This document shows positions 55,301-63,539 of a DNA stretch of 64,000 nt, one piece after another. The notes beneath the pieces are model-generated. The model was given only the letters and a program-made list of their open reading frames with translations, had not been told where the DNA came from and did no database searches. Origin of the DNA: Anolis sagrei (lineage: Eukaryota > Chordata > Lepidosauria > Squamata > Anolidae); contig NC_090021.1 in the NCBI RefSeq assembly GCF_037176765.1, forward strand, positions 148,621,074 to 148,685,073, written 5' to 3'. Each line of letters opens with the position of its first letter. Position 1 is the stretch's first letter. A program made the position numbers and the translations under genes.

Positions 55301-57993
55301 GCAAAAAAGATAAAACTATATCATAAGTTGCAAAATCATCATCACAATATGACAGAAGGAGAGGTGATCACCAATAACATTATATAAAGCACCAACCAGA
55401 GTATGACACGACTAGACTTAATGTCAGGGGAAATCCTTTACCTTTATCTATGGCGACGTTCCAGAAACATTCTCTCCTGACGTTTCACCCACATCTATGA
55501 CAGGCATCCACAGAAGTTGTGAGACCTCTATCATGGATGTGGGCGGAATGTCAAAAGAGAATACAACCCAGTGATTTTGGCCATGAAAGCCTTCGACAAC
55601 ACAAACAAGGGTTCTTTTTCACACTTAATCATGAAAATCCATTGTATGAACTTAGACACAGTCTCAGCTCCAGAAAGCTTTGTTATATGAAGACCCTAAG
55701 GTTACCCTAAGTCAGGAATGACTTGGGGGAAAAAACCACAATAACAAGAATTAGCATTCAAGGTTCAATGTGGGAAATAAGGAATATTACATAGTTTTTG
55801 AGCAGTACTATTGTGGAAAAAAAAGATGGATTTTTATGACATTTCAAAAACTGCAAATTATGAAGCCCACATAGTTCTAAATATATTGCCTTGAATAGAT
55901 TCATGTTCTGTTTTTTAGAAAGGAATTTATGAGGGAATTCTTATGTAATTCTGCAGGCAATGTGCAGCTTTCAAAATAGCCTGAATAGTTCACATGAACT
56001 TCAGTACCCTTTGCTTATATAAATTACTGCCACGATGGCAGTGTTGCCAAGAGCTGTTGGCTCTAAAGCTTCTGCTTGTTAAGAAACTGCAGAAAAGGAC
56101 AAAGTAAAAATAAATGACCAATCCTCAAATGGGCATTTGTTAAAGGCTTGCAGGTGTAACTCAGATTTCAGTAAGATGTTAGTTTCTTCAAAAGTATTTA
56201 ATGTCTTTTGCATAAATTAAATGGCAAATAGTCTATTGTTAGAACATCACACTGCACTTTAAATGAATCACAACCAAAGCTTTTTGAACTCATGAGAAGA
56301 AACAATCAGGAACAGCTAATCACATCTCAACAAAGGATTCCCTCAGGCAGTAATAAGGCACACCTAAAAACTGTCAGGCCATCAAATGCTAATCAAGGTG
56401 GCCAATTGAAAAATTCACACCTAGCTCCAACAGACAAGAGTTCTTTTTCCCACTCTGAACTTTCCACAGATATATAAACCCAATTTTCCTAGTTTCCAAC
56501 AGACCTCACAACCTCTGAGGATGCCTGCCATAGATGCAGGCAAAACTTCAGGAGAGAATGCTTCATACAGCCCGAAAAACCTACAACAGCCCAAAGCTTT
56601 TTTAGTGTATAATTATGCTAAGCTGTTTATTCACCTTTCACTAATCTGTTTAATAGATCTATTCTAATTGGAATTAACCAACAGAACCCAAGCTATACAA
56701 TTCTGTATCTGAAATTATAACTTACAGCATAGCTACATCAACAAAAATTGCAATTTGTGCACAATTCAATCCTAGAACACTTCCAGGAAGGGAAATGAGA
56801 GTACTCTGAAATAATAGTTTGATGAATTCTGACATAATACCCTTTACATTGCGAAGAGAAACACTATGTTCTATTTCTTGCTGTTAACAGTTTAAAGCAG
56901 AATGAAAAAAAATATCACAACTACATGTAGTATGCCAAATACACATTGAGCATCTTTTTATTCAGAATTCAAAAATCCAAAATACTCCAAAATCCAAAAA
57001 TGTCACACCTTTGCTTTCTGGGAGTTCAGTGCACACCAACTTTGTTTCATACACAAAATTATTTAAAATATTGCATAAAATTACCTTCAGGCTATATGCA
57101 TGAGGAATATGAAAGATGAATACATTTTGTGTAGAAACCTGATTCCCATATCTTATCATGTACGCAAATGCAAGCATCCTAAGCATTTTGGATACACAAT
57201 GTTTAGTAATATGACATGTCTCACAAAGTGATACTCAATGTTGAGTAATATAATAGAACTACAAATGGATTTTAATTATGAGTGGTGTGCATAAGAGAGG
57301 AAAAGTACTTCCCGTATATAGATTATAACATAACTTTTAACTTTGCAAGGTTGACCACTACATACAAATTGGCAATGCAATTTCATACTTAGGGGACCTG
57401 TCATCCCAAACGTAAATCACAACAAAGTTTACATGAAGCAATTTTATTACCATTTCTTTTTCAAAGTTAATGTAATACAACAAATATTACAAACAGTAAC
57501 ATATTCTTGAATCTTCTGAAGAAATACCTACTCGGAATTGGTTCTTTGATGCAGATGAATTGGTTTTACTATACATATGATACTACCTTGTTGGTATAAA
57601 GAAAATCTTCTCCAAAATTTTGCATGCTTTGAAGGATGTCAGAGGCACATAGGAAGTAAAGCAATATGCATTGTGGACAGATGCAAAGAGATTTCCTCTT
57701 TCTCCTCAAAGCTTGATAGTACTTTGGTTATACAAACCATATTACATTGCTTAAAAGTCAAAAAAATTAAAAGCACAGATAGTGCAACACTCAGTCCTTT
57801 TCACCCTCCTTACCTTGAGTGTGGCTTGCTCTATAAATGTCAGGGGAGCTCTGCCAAACTGTATGGCAGCTCCTACCCAAGGGATCCAGCCAGAGATGTA
57901 TGGTGGTTCAAGGCTGTTTCTGGAACGAAATAAAACTAGCCTGAGAAAAGCACCCAGGATTATGGTTAACAGAGCAGCAGCAACTAACTCCAT
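31264..57993 (-). CDS. CYP39A1: CYP39A1, oxysterol 7-alpha-hydroxylase 2 (12 coding exons, complete)
   Basis: Exons from 5' to 3': 57814-57993, 55151-55286, 51836-52010, 48918-49067, 44302-44395, 42849-42947, 40632-40722, 39688-39821, 38875-38970, 37992-38080, 35381-35468, 31264-31335. They sum to 1404 bases, 467 residues (human 469), all GT-AG and in phase with no internal stop. CYP39A1 is an ER-bound P450 that 7-alpha-hydroxylates 24S-hydroxycholesterol in bile acid synthesis. Visible are an N-terminal anchor (residues 1-22), a proline hinge (PPYISGWIPW), the I-helix segment QANAVPVAFW in place of the common AGxDT, the K-helix ETMR (E332, R335), FKPDRW, and the haem loop FGSGAHQCPGR with ligand C412. 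The start at 57993 matches the human MEL start; an in-frame ATG at 58041 would add 16 basic residues. Introns are rich in transposons. Confidence 0.97.
32089..33428 (+). mobile_element. mariner-family DNA transposon with intact ends
   Basis: The 33-bp terminal inverted repeats are exact (cgagggttgaatgaaaagta and its complement) and TA lies on each side (32087-32088, 33429-33430). The plus strand encodes a decayed transposase in at least three frames from about 32250 to 33313: a helix-turn-helix start (MRLKQRAVIEFLTAEGVT), KGDKTWVHHYDPETK with the first catalytic Asp, and VFLQHDSARAHT with the second. The third, expected in PDLAPSDYHLF, reads LDLELSHFHLF here, so that Asp is lost. Non-functional; exact ends suggest moderate age. 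Confidence 0.9.
33815..34300 (+). mobile_element. RTE-BovB LINE 3' fragment
   Basis: Decayed coding pieces RDITLATKIRIVKTMVFPVI and RVPWTARRSN, then kRGQPRARWIDGILEVTGLT-like sequence and the gaggtcacgaagagtcc end with a caacaacagcagcagca tail. It is inserted in the hAT remnant and has a 16-base G run at about 34122. Confidence 0.8.
34460..35380. other. CYP39A1 intron 11, mostly unique
   Basis: No exon or complete transposon seen. It is mildly GC-richer than its surroundings near 34600-34900. Confidence 0.4.
35381..35468 (-). CDS. CYP39A1: CYP39A1 exon 11
   Basis: After acceptor ttttag, encodes WFAIMEIHILVVLFLCKYEC and SLLDPLPKE, like human WFALLEVQM and SLLDPLPKQ. The donor GTATTG is weak; phase 0. 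Confidence 0.93.
35545..35800 (+). repeat. tRNA-like SINE 3' part with aataaataaat tail
   Basis: Same family as 7105-7545: cagctcccccggtggccag, gtgatctgccctgagtccct, aaatactgtaaataaataaa. Confidence 0.6.
36455..36615 (-). repeat. Family A repeat, short copy
   Basis: Starts cgaaggctttctggccagaa and contains gatgcaggtgaaatgtcagg and cagcccgaaaaatttacaac; decayed. Confidence 0.65.
37348..37836 (+). mobile_element. Tigger-like MITE split by a poly(A) retroinsertion
   Basis: Left part has gggaccagaagtttttcaga and gagatgggacccaagttg, right part cagaaagcaaaagtgtcatt and atatgggatgctcaatctg, in the order of a MITE widespread in vertebrates; 56945-57232 is another copy. About 37462-37668 a foreign piece ending caataaaaaaaat interrupts it. 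Confidence 0.55.
37992..38080 (-). CDS. CYP39A1: CYP39A1 exon 10 (haem-binding loop)
   Basis: After acceptor tctatag, encodes DRWKEANLEKNQFLEG and FVAFGSGAHQCPG with the haem ligand C412; donor GTCAGT, phase 2. Confidence 0.95.
38178..38275. repeat. 40-bp minisatellite, about 2.4 copies
   Basis: aaatgtatgttgtcc starts at 38181, 38221 and 38261, exactly 40 bp apart; the first two units are identical. It lies 100 bp upstream of exon 10 on the CYP39A1 strand. Confidence 0.85.
38539..38676. mobile_element. Palindromic hAT MITE
   Basis: Same family as 28557-28689: caggcatgggctaact, paired inner segments around cccacaattcctaa and taggaattgtgagagt, and gcgcatgcctg at the end. A G run lies in the right arm. 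Confidence 0.7.
38875..38970 (-). CDS. CYP39A1: CYP39A1 exon 9
   Basis: After acceptor tttttag, encodes NFVIPTGDLLVMSPYWFHRN and PQYFPEPNTFKP; donor GTAAGT, phase 0. Confidence 0.95.
39688..39821 (-). CDS. CYP39A1: CYP39A1 exon 8
   Basis: After acceptor tttgcag, encodes VSVSEDDLKNLPFIKWC and the K-helix ILETMRLRAPGAIVKK holding the ExxR pair; donor GTATGT, phase 0. Confidence 0.95.
40632..40722 (-). CDS. CYP39A1: CYP39A1 exon 7
   Basis: After acceptor cctttag, encodes VAFWTLAFILSCPPFYKSVM and ESVYGRA, like human VAFWTLAYVLSHP; donor GTAAAT, phase 1. Confidence 0.94.
41113..41560 (-). mobile_element. Second mariner-type transposon, C-terminal fragment
   Basis: The end caagggttatccaaaaagta lies at the left. 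The minus strand encodes HDNACPHAAHATQELLISF and SHSPDLTPSDYNLVTKLKEH, so two catalytic Asp positions are kept. The upstream transposase may continue to about 41700 but is hard to follow. Different subfamily from 32089-33428. Confidence 0.7.
42165..42795 (+). mobile_element. CR1 LINE 3' fragment
   Basis: Late RT region phrases (ENPFEKLLRELSPFSLEKRR-like) followed by ttggattggacagcccacga and the tctatgattctatga tail. Decayed, in CYP39A1 intron 6. Confidence 0.7.
42849..42947 (-). CDS. CYP39A1: CYP39A1 exon 6
   Basis: After acceptor gtaatag, encodes TTYQELLDTLQGKD and the start of the I-helix NYGLLLLWASQANAVP; donor GTAAGT, phase 0. Confidence 0.94.
43025..44165 (+). mobile_element. L2 LINE C-terminus and tail
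   Basis: Encodes HWLPISFWAEFKVLILTFKA and LHGLGPGHLQD, typical of L2 C-termini, with a G run at about 43160, then a non-coding tail. The L2-like end (tgacccacctcgagccacaa) is at 44110-44150; 43560-44030 between is unassigned. Confidence 0.6.
44302..44395 (-). CDS. CYP39A1: CYP39A1 exon 5
   Basis: After acceptor tttgtag, encodes KWSKSKKWLLKSFEKVV, matching human NWSKSKKWFLELFEK; donor GTAAAC, phase 0. Confidence 0.93.
45430..46330. repeat. Tandem repeat array, about 8 units of 107-155 bp
   Basis: Each unit begins near accttgggaaactataactc and includes catttaaagt and gcattcatt segments. Unit starts fall near 45437, 45546, 45653, 45766, 45921, 46032, 46162 and 46271. The 4th and 6th units share a variant (gggccccaaatgcattta after a caacaacaac run), so the middle repeats as a dimer. 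In CYP39A1 intron 4. Confidence 0.85.
46320..46386. repeat. (AAT)n microsatellite
   Basis: taataataat repeated with two short interruptions, at the end of the tandem array. Confidence 0.95.
46430..47850. other. CYP39A1 intron 4, mostly unique
   Basis: No exon or clear transposon; a (gtttt)n run lies at 47728-47750. Confidence 0.4.
47858..48870. mobile_element. hAT-like element with internal palindrome and tandem repeats
   Basis: Ends cagttgtttccaac and gttgggaaccactg are inverted; flanks ttttaaag and atttcaag agree at 6 of 8 positions. Inside are an imperfect inverted repeat (about 47930-47985 against 48047-48105), (aat)n at 48347-48375, and a pyrimidine-rich tandem array at 48380-48780. 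Confidence 0.65.
48380..48785. repeat. Pyrimidine/purine-skewed tandem repeat, 84-100 bp units
   Basis: tccttccttc-type blocks start near 48471, 48555, 48655 and 48744, alternating with gccaagggaag-like and agagggcaagag segments. The open frames over it are low-complexity artefacts. Confidence 0.75.
48918..49067 (-). CDS. CYP39A1: CYP39A1 exon 4
   Basis: After acceptor attctag, encodes HIMFPPVVNILFGKDIFLTT and NYDNDFEYATQLPEYFMK, like human YDEDFEYGSQLPE; donor GTAAAG, phase 2. Confidence 0.94.
49725..49958 (-). repeat. L2 3' tail
   Basis: Plus strand tttattatttacttcatttc, cactcttctcaccccgtggg, then an A-rich body. It abuts the DIRS fossil. Confidence 0.6.
49962..51490 (-). mobile_element. 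DIRS-type retrotransposon fossil, broken and heavily truncated
   Basis: The minus strand holds a remnant of a DIRS1-like reverse transcriptase; the motifs AIDLCNAYFHV and FPYLDNWLL are recognisable. The two ends are inverted relatives (aggctcttatgaaagctt at the left, its complement near 51450), which is the DIRS arrangement rather than direct LTRs. At 1.5 kb it is a quarter of a usual element; a tyrosine recombinase region was not seen. It lies in CYP39A1 intron 3, antisense to nothing essential. Fairly old. Confidence 0.75.
51836..52010 (-). CDS. CYP39A1: CYP39A1 exon 3
   Basis: After acceptor tctaaag, encodes VSVPEEIFYKNRKNLYIMMK and LGSEGTEELRDLV, aligned to human SIPKNVF and KLYIMLKGKM; ends phase 2 before GTAAGC. 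Confidence 0.95.
52364..52505. mobile_element. Family C MITE, best-preserved copy
   Basis: Starts aggacccttccaaacagcc and ends ctgtgtggaaggtgcct; internal inverted segments around tgctttgaactggattata and atataatccagttcag. Confidence 0.7.
52510..53620. other. CYP39A1 intron 2, unique part
   Basis: No exon, RNA gene or clear repeat seen. Confidence 0.4.
53622..53830 (-). repeat. L2 3' tail
   Basis: Plus strand aataataataattctttatt, cctgccccacctccccaaaa, ggcggctcacaac, then an A-rich body. Confidence 0.6.
54085..54500 (+). mobile_element. CR1 LINE 3' fragment, decayed
   Basis: ggtatgtttaacttggagaa, then a region like CR1 (attaggaagaatttttt) and the end gatggcccttgaggtctctt. Confidence 0.65.
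55151..55286 (-). CDS. CYP39A1: CYP39A1 exon 2
   Basis: After acceptor ttttgcag, encodes YGPVFTVYLLGKRYTFLTEE (human YGPIFTVFAMGNRMTFVTEE), ending phase 1 before GTAAGT. Confidence 0.95.
55395..55600. repeat. SINE scrap followed by a decayed fold-back family A copy
   Basis: About 55395-55450 is the 5' head of the aaaggtttcccc SINE in minus orientation. From 55450 the family A core (ctcctgacgtttcaccc) appears, then inverted (gatgtgggcggaatgtca), giving a loose palindrome like 1056-1285. Confidence 0.55.
56296..56592 (+). repeat. Family A repeat, longest single-arm copy
   Basis: Runs from aggaacagctaatcacatct through ttccacagatatataaaccc to ctctgaggatgcctgccata and cagcccgaaaaacctacaac, showing that the family has a long 5' part absent from the fold-back copies. 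Confidence 0.7.
56945..57232 (-). mobile_element. Tigger-like MITE
   Basis: cattgagcatctttttattc, ctttgctttctgggagttca and taccttcaggctatatgcat follow the reverse order of 37348-37836. In CYP39A1 intron 1. Confidence 0.5.
57814..57993 (-). CDS. CYP39A1: CYP39A1 exon 1
   Basis: Encodes the signal anchor MELVAAALLTIILGAFLRLV and the hinge PPYISGWIPWVG, ending FIEQATLK before donor GTAAGG; phase 0. Confidence 0.95.
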
Positions 57994-58041
57994 TTTTCTT
58001 CTCCTCTTTGCACCAGTCGCTTTTCTAGCACTACCTGCCAC

Positions 58042-59045
58042 CCGTGGGAAAACTGTTCAGATAGTGTCAGCGGAGGACAGAATGAAAAGGCTCCTATTCA
58101 TAATCCTGCCTCCTTGTGGCAGCTGAAACAAAGTTCTGTCTGTCTTTAGATGGAACTGACAAAGGACAGTTTTTGCTTTCTAGAAAAAAAAATCTCGTTA
58201 AAGCTGGACCCAATTGTAGCTTTTCTCTCTGTTGAAAAAAATAGTTACAGTGCCATTTATTGCAAGTCAGACAATAGTTCTTTCTCGGAACCTGATAAGC
58301 TTTCTCCTGAAAAGAATATAAATGGGGCTTTTATGGTCTTACTGCATGTATATGGCAGATATAGCTTCACAATCTATATCTGCTTTTATCCTCAGGTATT
58401 GGAGAGCCTTCCTTCCTTGATAGTTCTGATAGCAAAATACCACTGTTGGCTAATAAAGATTTTGGAATTCCTTTTATTTAGGAATAGGGCGCCTGTTTTT
58501 TTTATTAAGTAACAGAAAGGAAGATTAAGCTAGAAAGCCATAATGTTTATGGTTCAAAATATCAGAAATGTTATCTGCACTCTTGATGGTACAAAAAGCA
58601 ATTCCCTTTGAGTTCTGTGGGAGAAATCTCAAATAATTGGCTATAGGACTATTGCCTAACTCTTCTTGTGTGAATACAATATATTGATTAACAGTATGAT
58701 TCTATAATGAAAGCAGTTGGTTTCTTACAATCTCATTCAACACGCGAAATGAACAAAGTGCAGAGGAAAGTACAAAGTGCCGTTTTCCGTCATGAAGTTG
58801 ATTTCATGACCTAAGTCCCACAATAATGCTGATATGATTGAAGTTCCACGAAAGCAGGGTTTTAAAATTCTATAGATTAAAACATCATACATTTCTCAGA
58901 TAAAAATTATGCGAGTCATCCTGAAATATCTGATGGACTGAGGCAGAAGGTAGAGCGAGATAGTTTTCTGCTGTTCCAAAAATCTGAACACAAATCAATG
59001 AAGGCTGATGAATAATTTATTTATCGTGTCAGAAGCAAATTTAGA
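58042..59045. other. CYP39A1 upstream region, no second gene seen
   Basis: There is no CpG island or TATA-like box I can defend next to the CYP39A1 ATG, and no exon of a divergent gene such as SLC25A27. Confidence 0.4.
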
Positions 59046-59049
59046 ATAT

Positions 59050-59627
59050 AGTTATAACTAGCCGTCCCCTGCCACGTGTTGCTGTGGCCCATATGGGGGT
59101 TCAGTGTGGGAAGTTTTCCCCAATTCTGTCGTTCGTGGGGTTCAGAATGCTTTTTGATTGTAGGTGAACTATAAATCCCAGCAACTACAACTCCCAAGTG
59201 TCAAGGCCTATTTTCCCCAAACTCCATCTGTCTTCATATTTGGGCATATGGAATATTTGTGCCAAGTTTGGTCCAGATCCATCATTGTTTGAGTCCACAA
59301 TGCTCTCTGGATGTAGGTGAACTACAACTCCCAAACTCAAGGTCAATGCCCATCAAACCCTTCTAGTGTTTTCTGTTGGTCATGGGAGTCCTGTGTGCCA
59401 TGTTTGGTTCAATTCCATCATTAGTCGAGTTTAGAATGCTCTTTGATTGTAGGTGAACTATAAATCCCAGCAACTACAGCTCCCAAATAACAAAATCATT
59501 TTTTTGAGTGAAGGACATACATTGGGTTGTTAGGTGCATCGTGTCCAAATTTGGTGCCAATTCCCCCAGTGGTTTTTGAGTTCTGTTAATACCACAAACG
59601 AACATTACATTTTTATTTATATAGATA
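59050..59627 (+). repeat. Interspersed repeat family B, fullest copy
   Basis: Begins ctagccgtcccctgccacgt and ends atttttatttatatagata. It contains in order the segments seen at 1-241 and 1356-1551. Origin not assigned. Confidence 0.7.
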
Positions 59628-59689
59628 CTAGTGTTCTAGTGTTTTCTGTTTGTCATTGGATGTATAAAAAAAACCCACAAAGTTAAAAA

Positions 59690-60265
59690 TTTGGCATTCT
59701 GCTAAATTTCCTTTGACCAGAAGCTGGCCACTTGGAGTGCCTCTGGAGTCACTGTTAAGATCCTCCATTATGCATGTGGCAGGGCTCAGACTGTACTATA
59801 ATAAGAGGCCTGTCGTTTGCTCTTCTCCACACTTGCATGTTGTGGACTCCACTTTGTAGCCCTATTTCTTAAGCCCTATTTCTTAAGGTTGGCTCTGCAT
59901 CTCTTGGTGCCAGAGCAGTCTGCTCAGTGACTTCCAAGTCACCCAGTCTTCTGTGTGCCCAGGAGGGAGTTTTTCATCTGGTATCAGCCACTGATTAAGG
60001 TTCCAGGTTTTTAACCTGTCATTTTTGGACTCTCACTTGCTGAGGTGTTCCTGAAAGTATCTCTGTAGATCTTAGGAAGCTGTTTCTCGATTCAAGATGT
60101 TGGCATGCTGGCTGATATCTAAACAGAGGATGGGCCGGAGATGTCAATGCCTTGGTTTTTTTTATTGCTGGCTGCTACTTCCCGGTGGGTATCATGTGTT
60201 GCAATGCCAGCTAAACAGTATAATTTCTCCAGCAGTGTTGGGCTTAGAATCCTTTGATAATACAG
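59690..60265 (-). mobile_element. Unassigned LINE fragment, decayed
   Basis: Antisense of the same C-terminal region as 15650-17130 (ggccacttggagtgcctctg, then aaacagaggatgggccggag). Confidence 0.65.
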
Positions 60266-60665
60266 CATGTATCATTAAGAACCACATCCACTGAAACCAG
60301 GCAAAGACCATAATGTTCCAAAATGCTATAGATCAATCACCTTATTGTGCCATCTTTATAAAGTTCTGGAGAGACTTATCCTGCACAGAGGTATGGAAAA
60401 AATAAATCCATTTATGATCCCACAGCAAGCTGGTTTCAGGAAAAGGAAAAGCTGCATATCACAAGTGCTGACCCTGACTCAGCACATAGAATATGGTTTT
60501 GAAAGACAGCAGATTACAGGAGCTGTCTTCCTAGGCATGCCAGCAGCTTATAATGCTGTAAATAATCACCTCCTTCTGAGAAAAATGATGATGACTAATT
60601 TATATCCCTCCTGCCTTCCAATGAGATTGAGAATGGTCTACAGTTTATCACAAGCAATATAGATT
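60266..60665 (+). mobile_element. LINE reverse transcriptase palm fragment
   Basis: Encodes LCHLYKVLERLILHRG, QQAGFRKRKSCISQVLTLTQ and QITGAVFLGMPAAYNAVNN, the RT blocks before the catalytic YADD motif. The expected AAYDTVNH reads AAYNAVNN. It is probably the same LINE as 59690-60265 in opposite orientation. Confidence 0.65.
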
Positions 60666-62054
60666 AAAAAACCATATAAAATATCAATGTGTGTGTGTGT
60701 GTTTAAAACCCAGAACAATCTAGAGTTTAAAAATCACTTTAAAATAATTAAAAAACAAATAACCCATTGCTGTCAATTTGTATAGCTTGATAGAATAGAA
60801 ATGGTTTTATTTGCTGGGTGAAAGAAAGCTAATTGGGAGACATCTTAAATCCCAAAGTCAGACAGCAGCCACTTTAAAAAGCCTTTTTCTCATTTCCAAG
60901 AAAGTAGTGGAACAGGGAGAAAGCCAATGGAATTTGTGGACCTCTTTAATCTAAAGCAAGCTTTCTAAAACCTTATTGTAATAAATGTGCTAAATTTGAC
61001 TGGAAGATAGATAAATGAACTCTGGAACTAACTACAACCTTCTTTATTTTGTTGAAATGGTCACTCCTCAATCCTTGTTGTTGCAAAAAAAAAAGAAAAG
61101 AAAAGAAAAACAGTCCACAAGTGTAAAAACATTTTTATTAATATTTATATAACACTTTGAAGAAGATAACAAGGTAATATTTACTATTAAGACCTTAAAC
61201 CAGAAAATTATAAAAAAAATGGAAATACTGTGGGGAAAATGCAGCCCACAGTTCAATGCAGTACCAGACTAATCTTATCTCTTTTTTTGGATAGAGTTCC
61301 CAGCTTCATAGATGCAGGGAGTGCTGTGGATGTAGGATGTCTTGATTTCAGTATGACTTTCTTACAAGTAACTTGTCAAATGTGGGCAAGGCAATACTAT
61401 TAAGTAGACCTGTAACTGGTTAAGTGACCGAACTCAAAGGGTGCTCACCGATGGTTCCTCTTCATCCTGGAAATGAGTGACTAGTGGAGTGCCGCAGGGT
61501 TCCGTCCCGGGCCCAGTACTGTTCAATATCTTTATTAATGACTTGGATGAAGGTTTAGAGGGCGTTCGTATCAAGTTTGCAGATGACATCAAATTAGAAA
61601 GCATAGCTAATACTCCAGGACAGGATGACAGATTAGAGAGCTTGGCCAAAACTAACAAAATGAAGTTCAACAAGGACAAATGTAAGATGCTACACTTAAG
61701 CAGAAAAAAATGAAATAGAAAGATACAGAATGGGTGATGCCTGTCTCGCCTACAATCCATGTGAAAAAGATCTTGGGAGCCTTCCTGGACAACTTGAACA
61801 TTACCTGTGTGATACAGCAGCTAAAAAAGCCAATGGGATCAAAAGGAGTCTAATGTCTAGGATCGATGGAAGTCATGGTGCCTCTCTATTCTGCTTTGGT
61901 CAGATTTCACTGGAAATACTGTGTCCAATTCTGGGCACCACATTTCAAAATTGATATCGACAAACTGGAATGTGTCCAGAGGAGGGCAACTAAAATGATC
62001 AAAGATCTGGAGAATAAGCCCTATGAGGAGCGGTTTAAGGAGCTGGGCATGTTT

Positions 62055-62350
62055 ACATTTCTTTAACTCTGCTCGTATGCCCTTCCACAAACACCAGTAT
62101 CACCTTTCGTTCATGTCCTAGCATTATTTCCAATTTTAACTCTACATTTGGCCTTCCCACTGTTTTTAATTATGTGTTGTTTTATTGATAATGTTGTGTA
62201 TTTTATTGTCTATGTTCTTTAATTGCTTGTATTGTTGTTATTATTGTTTGTATTGTTGTGTTTGGGCTCGGCCTCATGTAAGCCGCACCGAGTCCCTTGG
62301 GGAGATGGTAGCAGGGTACAAATAAAGTGTTATTATTATATTATTATTAC
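62055..62350 (+). mobile_element. L2 LINE 3' end nested in CR1
   Basis: gtttgggctcggcctcatgt, agccgcaccgagtcccttgg and a ttattattatta tail; CR1 sequence tagcctgaagaagagaag follows. Confidence 0.75.
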
Positions 62351-62538
62351 TAGCCTGAAGAAGAGAAGGCTGAGAGGAGATATGATGGCCATGTATAAAT
62401 ATGTGAGAGGATGTCATAGGGAGGAGGGAGCAAGCTTGTTTTCTGCTTCCCTGAAGACTAGGACAAGAAACAATGACTTCAAACTACAAGAAAGGAGATT
62501 CATCTGAACATGAGGAAGAACTTCCTGACTGTGAGAGC

Positions 62539-62856
62539 CAGGCATGTAGCGGGGGGAGGGGGGGAAGGGGCTTGAGCCCCCCCCCCCCCGAAATTCTCAT
62601 GGTGGTTCGCGAAAAGGCCTTATTGGTGCATTATTTAAACTGTTATGTTTATTCATATCATGATCTGATCACCATACTCAATATATCCCATATGCATGGG
62701 GGTATTGGGGTAATGATACAAAAGGTTTGCTAGGGTAGACCCTCTTTCACTCAGACTCAGCCCCCCCCCGAAACTCAGCCCCCCCAACCCCCCCCCCCGA
62801 AAAAAACTCAGCCTCCCCCCCCTCCCCCCCGAATCAAAATCCTGGCTACAGGCCTG
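62539..62856. mobile_element. hAT MITE with G and C homopolymer runs, copy 3
   Basis: caggcatgtagcgggggg to tggctacaggcctg, flanked by gtgagagc at 62531-62538 and 62857-62864. The right end has expanded into several C runs. Confidence 0.9.
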
Positions 62857-63164
62857 GTGAGAGCCGTTCAGCAGTGGAACTCTCTGCCCCGGAGTGTGGT
62901 GGAGGCTCCTTCTTGGTTTTCAAACAGAGGCTGGATGGCCATCTGTCAGGGGTGATTTGAATGCAATATTCCTGCTTCTTGGTAGGGGGTTGGACTGGAT
63001 GGCCCATGAGGTCTCTTCCAACTCTAGGATTCTATCTATGAAAGAACACAGTGAACCCAAATTACAATGGATTTGGACCAACCTTGGTACTCAGACTCCA
63101 CATAAACAATTTGAAGTTCTGGTGGAGTTGGAAGGGGCTGAACCTGGTAGGAGATGAACTATAG

Positions 63165-63530
63165 TTCTCTCGACACTGAAGCTGGGCACACAGAGGACTG
63201 GGCGACTTGGAAGGCGCTGAACAAACTGCGCTCTGGCACAAGATGCAGAGCCAACCTCAAGAAATGGGGCTACAAAGTGGAATCCACGACATGCGAGTGT
63301 GGAGAGGAGCAAACCACTGACCACCTGCTGCAATGCACCCTGAGCCCTGCCACATGCACAATGGAGGACCTCCTTGCAGCAACACCAGAGGCACCCCAAG
63401 TGGCCAGATACTGGTCAAAGGACATTTAATCAACTACCAAACTCACAAATGCTGTATTTTGTCTGTTTGTTTGCTTTGTTCTGTTAGAAATGTAATATAA
63501 TTGACTGGTTCCCTGACACGACAAATATAA
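63165..63530 (+). mobile_element. Unassigned LINE C-terminal fragment
   Basis: A continuous frame encodes DWATWKALNKLRSGTRCRAN and TTCECGEEQTTDHLLQCTL, ending ARYWSKDI, then the tail ctgacacgacaaatataaat. It is the best-preserved copy of this end. Confidence 0.75.
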
Positions 63531-63539
63531 ATACCGCAC

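Larger units (their letters stand above)
61268..63041 (+). mobile_element. CR1 LINE 3' half with two nested elements
   Basis: Encodes [20 protein letters not shown] and IKFADDIKL (RT catalytic block), later [20 protein letters not shown], and ends actctaggattctatctatg. It is interrupted at 62055-62350 by an L2 3' end and at 62539-62856 by a hAT MITE; removal of each restores CR1 order. Confidence 0.85.

Noticed and set aside
58042-58512. Possible divergent first exon of SLC25A27 or another gene
   Set aside because: The open frames there show no mitochondrial carrier motif (PxDxxK) and no splice donor in a sensible place.
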